DNA from: Chara braunii
Lineage: Eukaryota > Streptophyta > Charophyceae > Charales > Characeae
DNA length: 26,925 nt
Assembly (NCBI GenBank): GCA_003427395.1
Contig: BFEA01000073.1
Coordinates: forward strand, 3,177,632 to 3,204,556
Direction: 5' to 3'
The notes beneath the pieces were generated by a model. It had not been told where the DNA came from. It ran no database searches and worked only from the letters and a program-made list of their open reading frames with translations. Positions 26,871-26,925 of this stretch are shown in pieces; the first letter of the stretch is position 1; each line of letters starts with the position of its first letter. The translations under genes were made by a program, and so were the position numbers.

Positions 26871-26925
26871 CCCCTCGTTTGTTGTCCTCTTCTCCCTCTC
26901 TGCCTACGGTTTACCGGGCAGTTCT

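Overview
The window looks like nuclear DNA of a eukaryote with a large, repeat-rich genome. The reasons are long CA, TTA/TAA, AAAT, GA and AAG microsatellites, several minisatellites, canonical splice-site motifs, no compact operon-like coding, and a 100-N scaffold gap. I cannot place the species. Two CCCTAAA-type units near 26.19 kb match the telomere repeat of plants, many algae and some protists, but two copies are weak evidence. No protein family could be named with confidence, and most stretches show no gene.

Layout. 1-1.1 kb: microsatellites and an isolated splice-donor-like motif. 1.1-8.8 kb: AT-rich DNA with three weak but phase-compatible candidate exons on the minus strand (1759-3188), a decayed tandem repeat with a CACGGGAG core (4.7-6.4 kb and 8.5-8.7 kb), three diverged copies of a longer unit (6.7-7.1 kb), a tRNA-like segment (7.3 kb) and four tandem mini-hairpins showing a compensatory base change (7.75-7.88 kb). 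8.8-13.2 kb: TAA-microsatellite-linked repeats and a 31-bp minisatellite. 13.5-14.6 kb: two further tandem repeats around the scaffold gap. 15.0-16.4 kb: the best protein-coding candidate, minus strand, two exons. 16.9-17.1 kb: a hairpin with Pol III-type promoter boxes. 17.5-18.5 kb: simple repeats. 18.6-25.1 kb: many copies of one diverged repeat superfamily (subfamilies A, B and C) plus a second family (E), separated by TTA microsatellites and partly arranged as duplicated blocks. 26.7-26.9 kb: a long hairpin with AT-repeat flanks, followed at once by a hammerhead-ribozyme-like core.

The A/B/C and E repeats at 9.2-13.1 kb lie in the opposite orientation to those at 18.6-25.1 kb, so the central part with the candidate gene is flanked by inverted families. 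Subfamily A carries an indel-free 74-nt exon-like segment with splice-like borders. I cannot tell from sequence alone whether A/B/C is a mobile repeat that mimics exons or a set of duplicated exons of a minus-strand gene. The hammerhead at the right edge suggests that a ribozyme-bearing retroelement (Penelope-like or retrozyme-like) begins or ends here, but no reverse transcriptase is visible inside the window.
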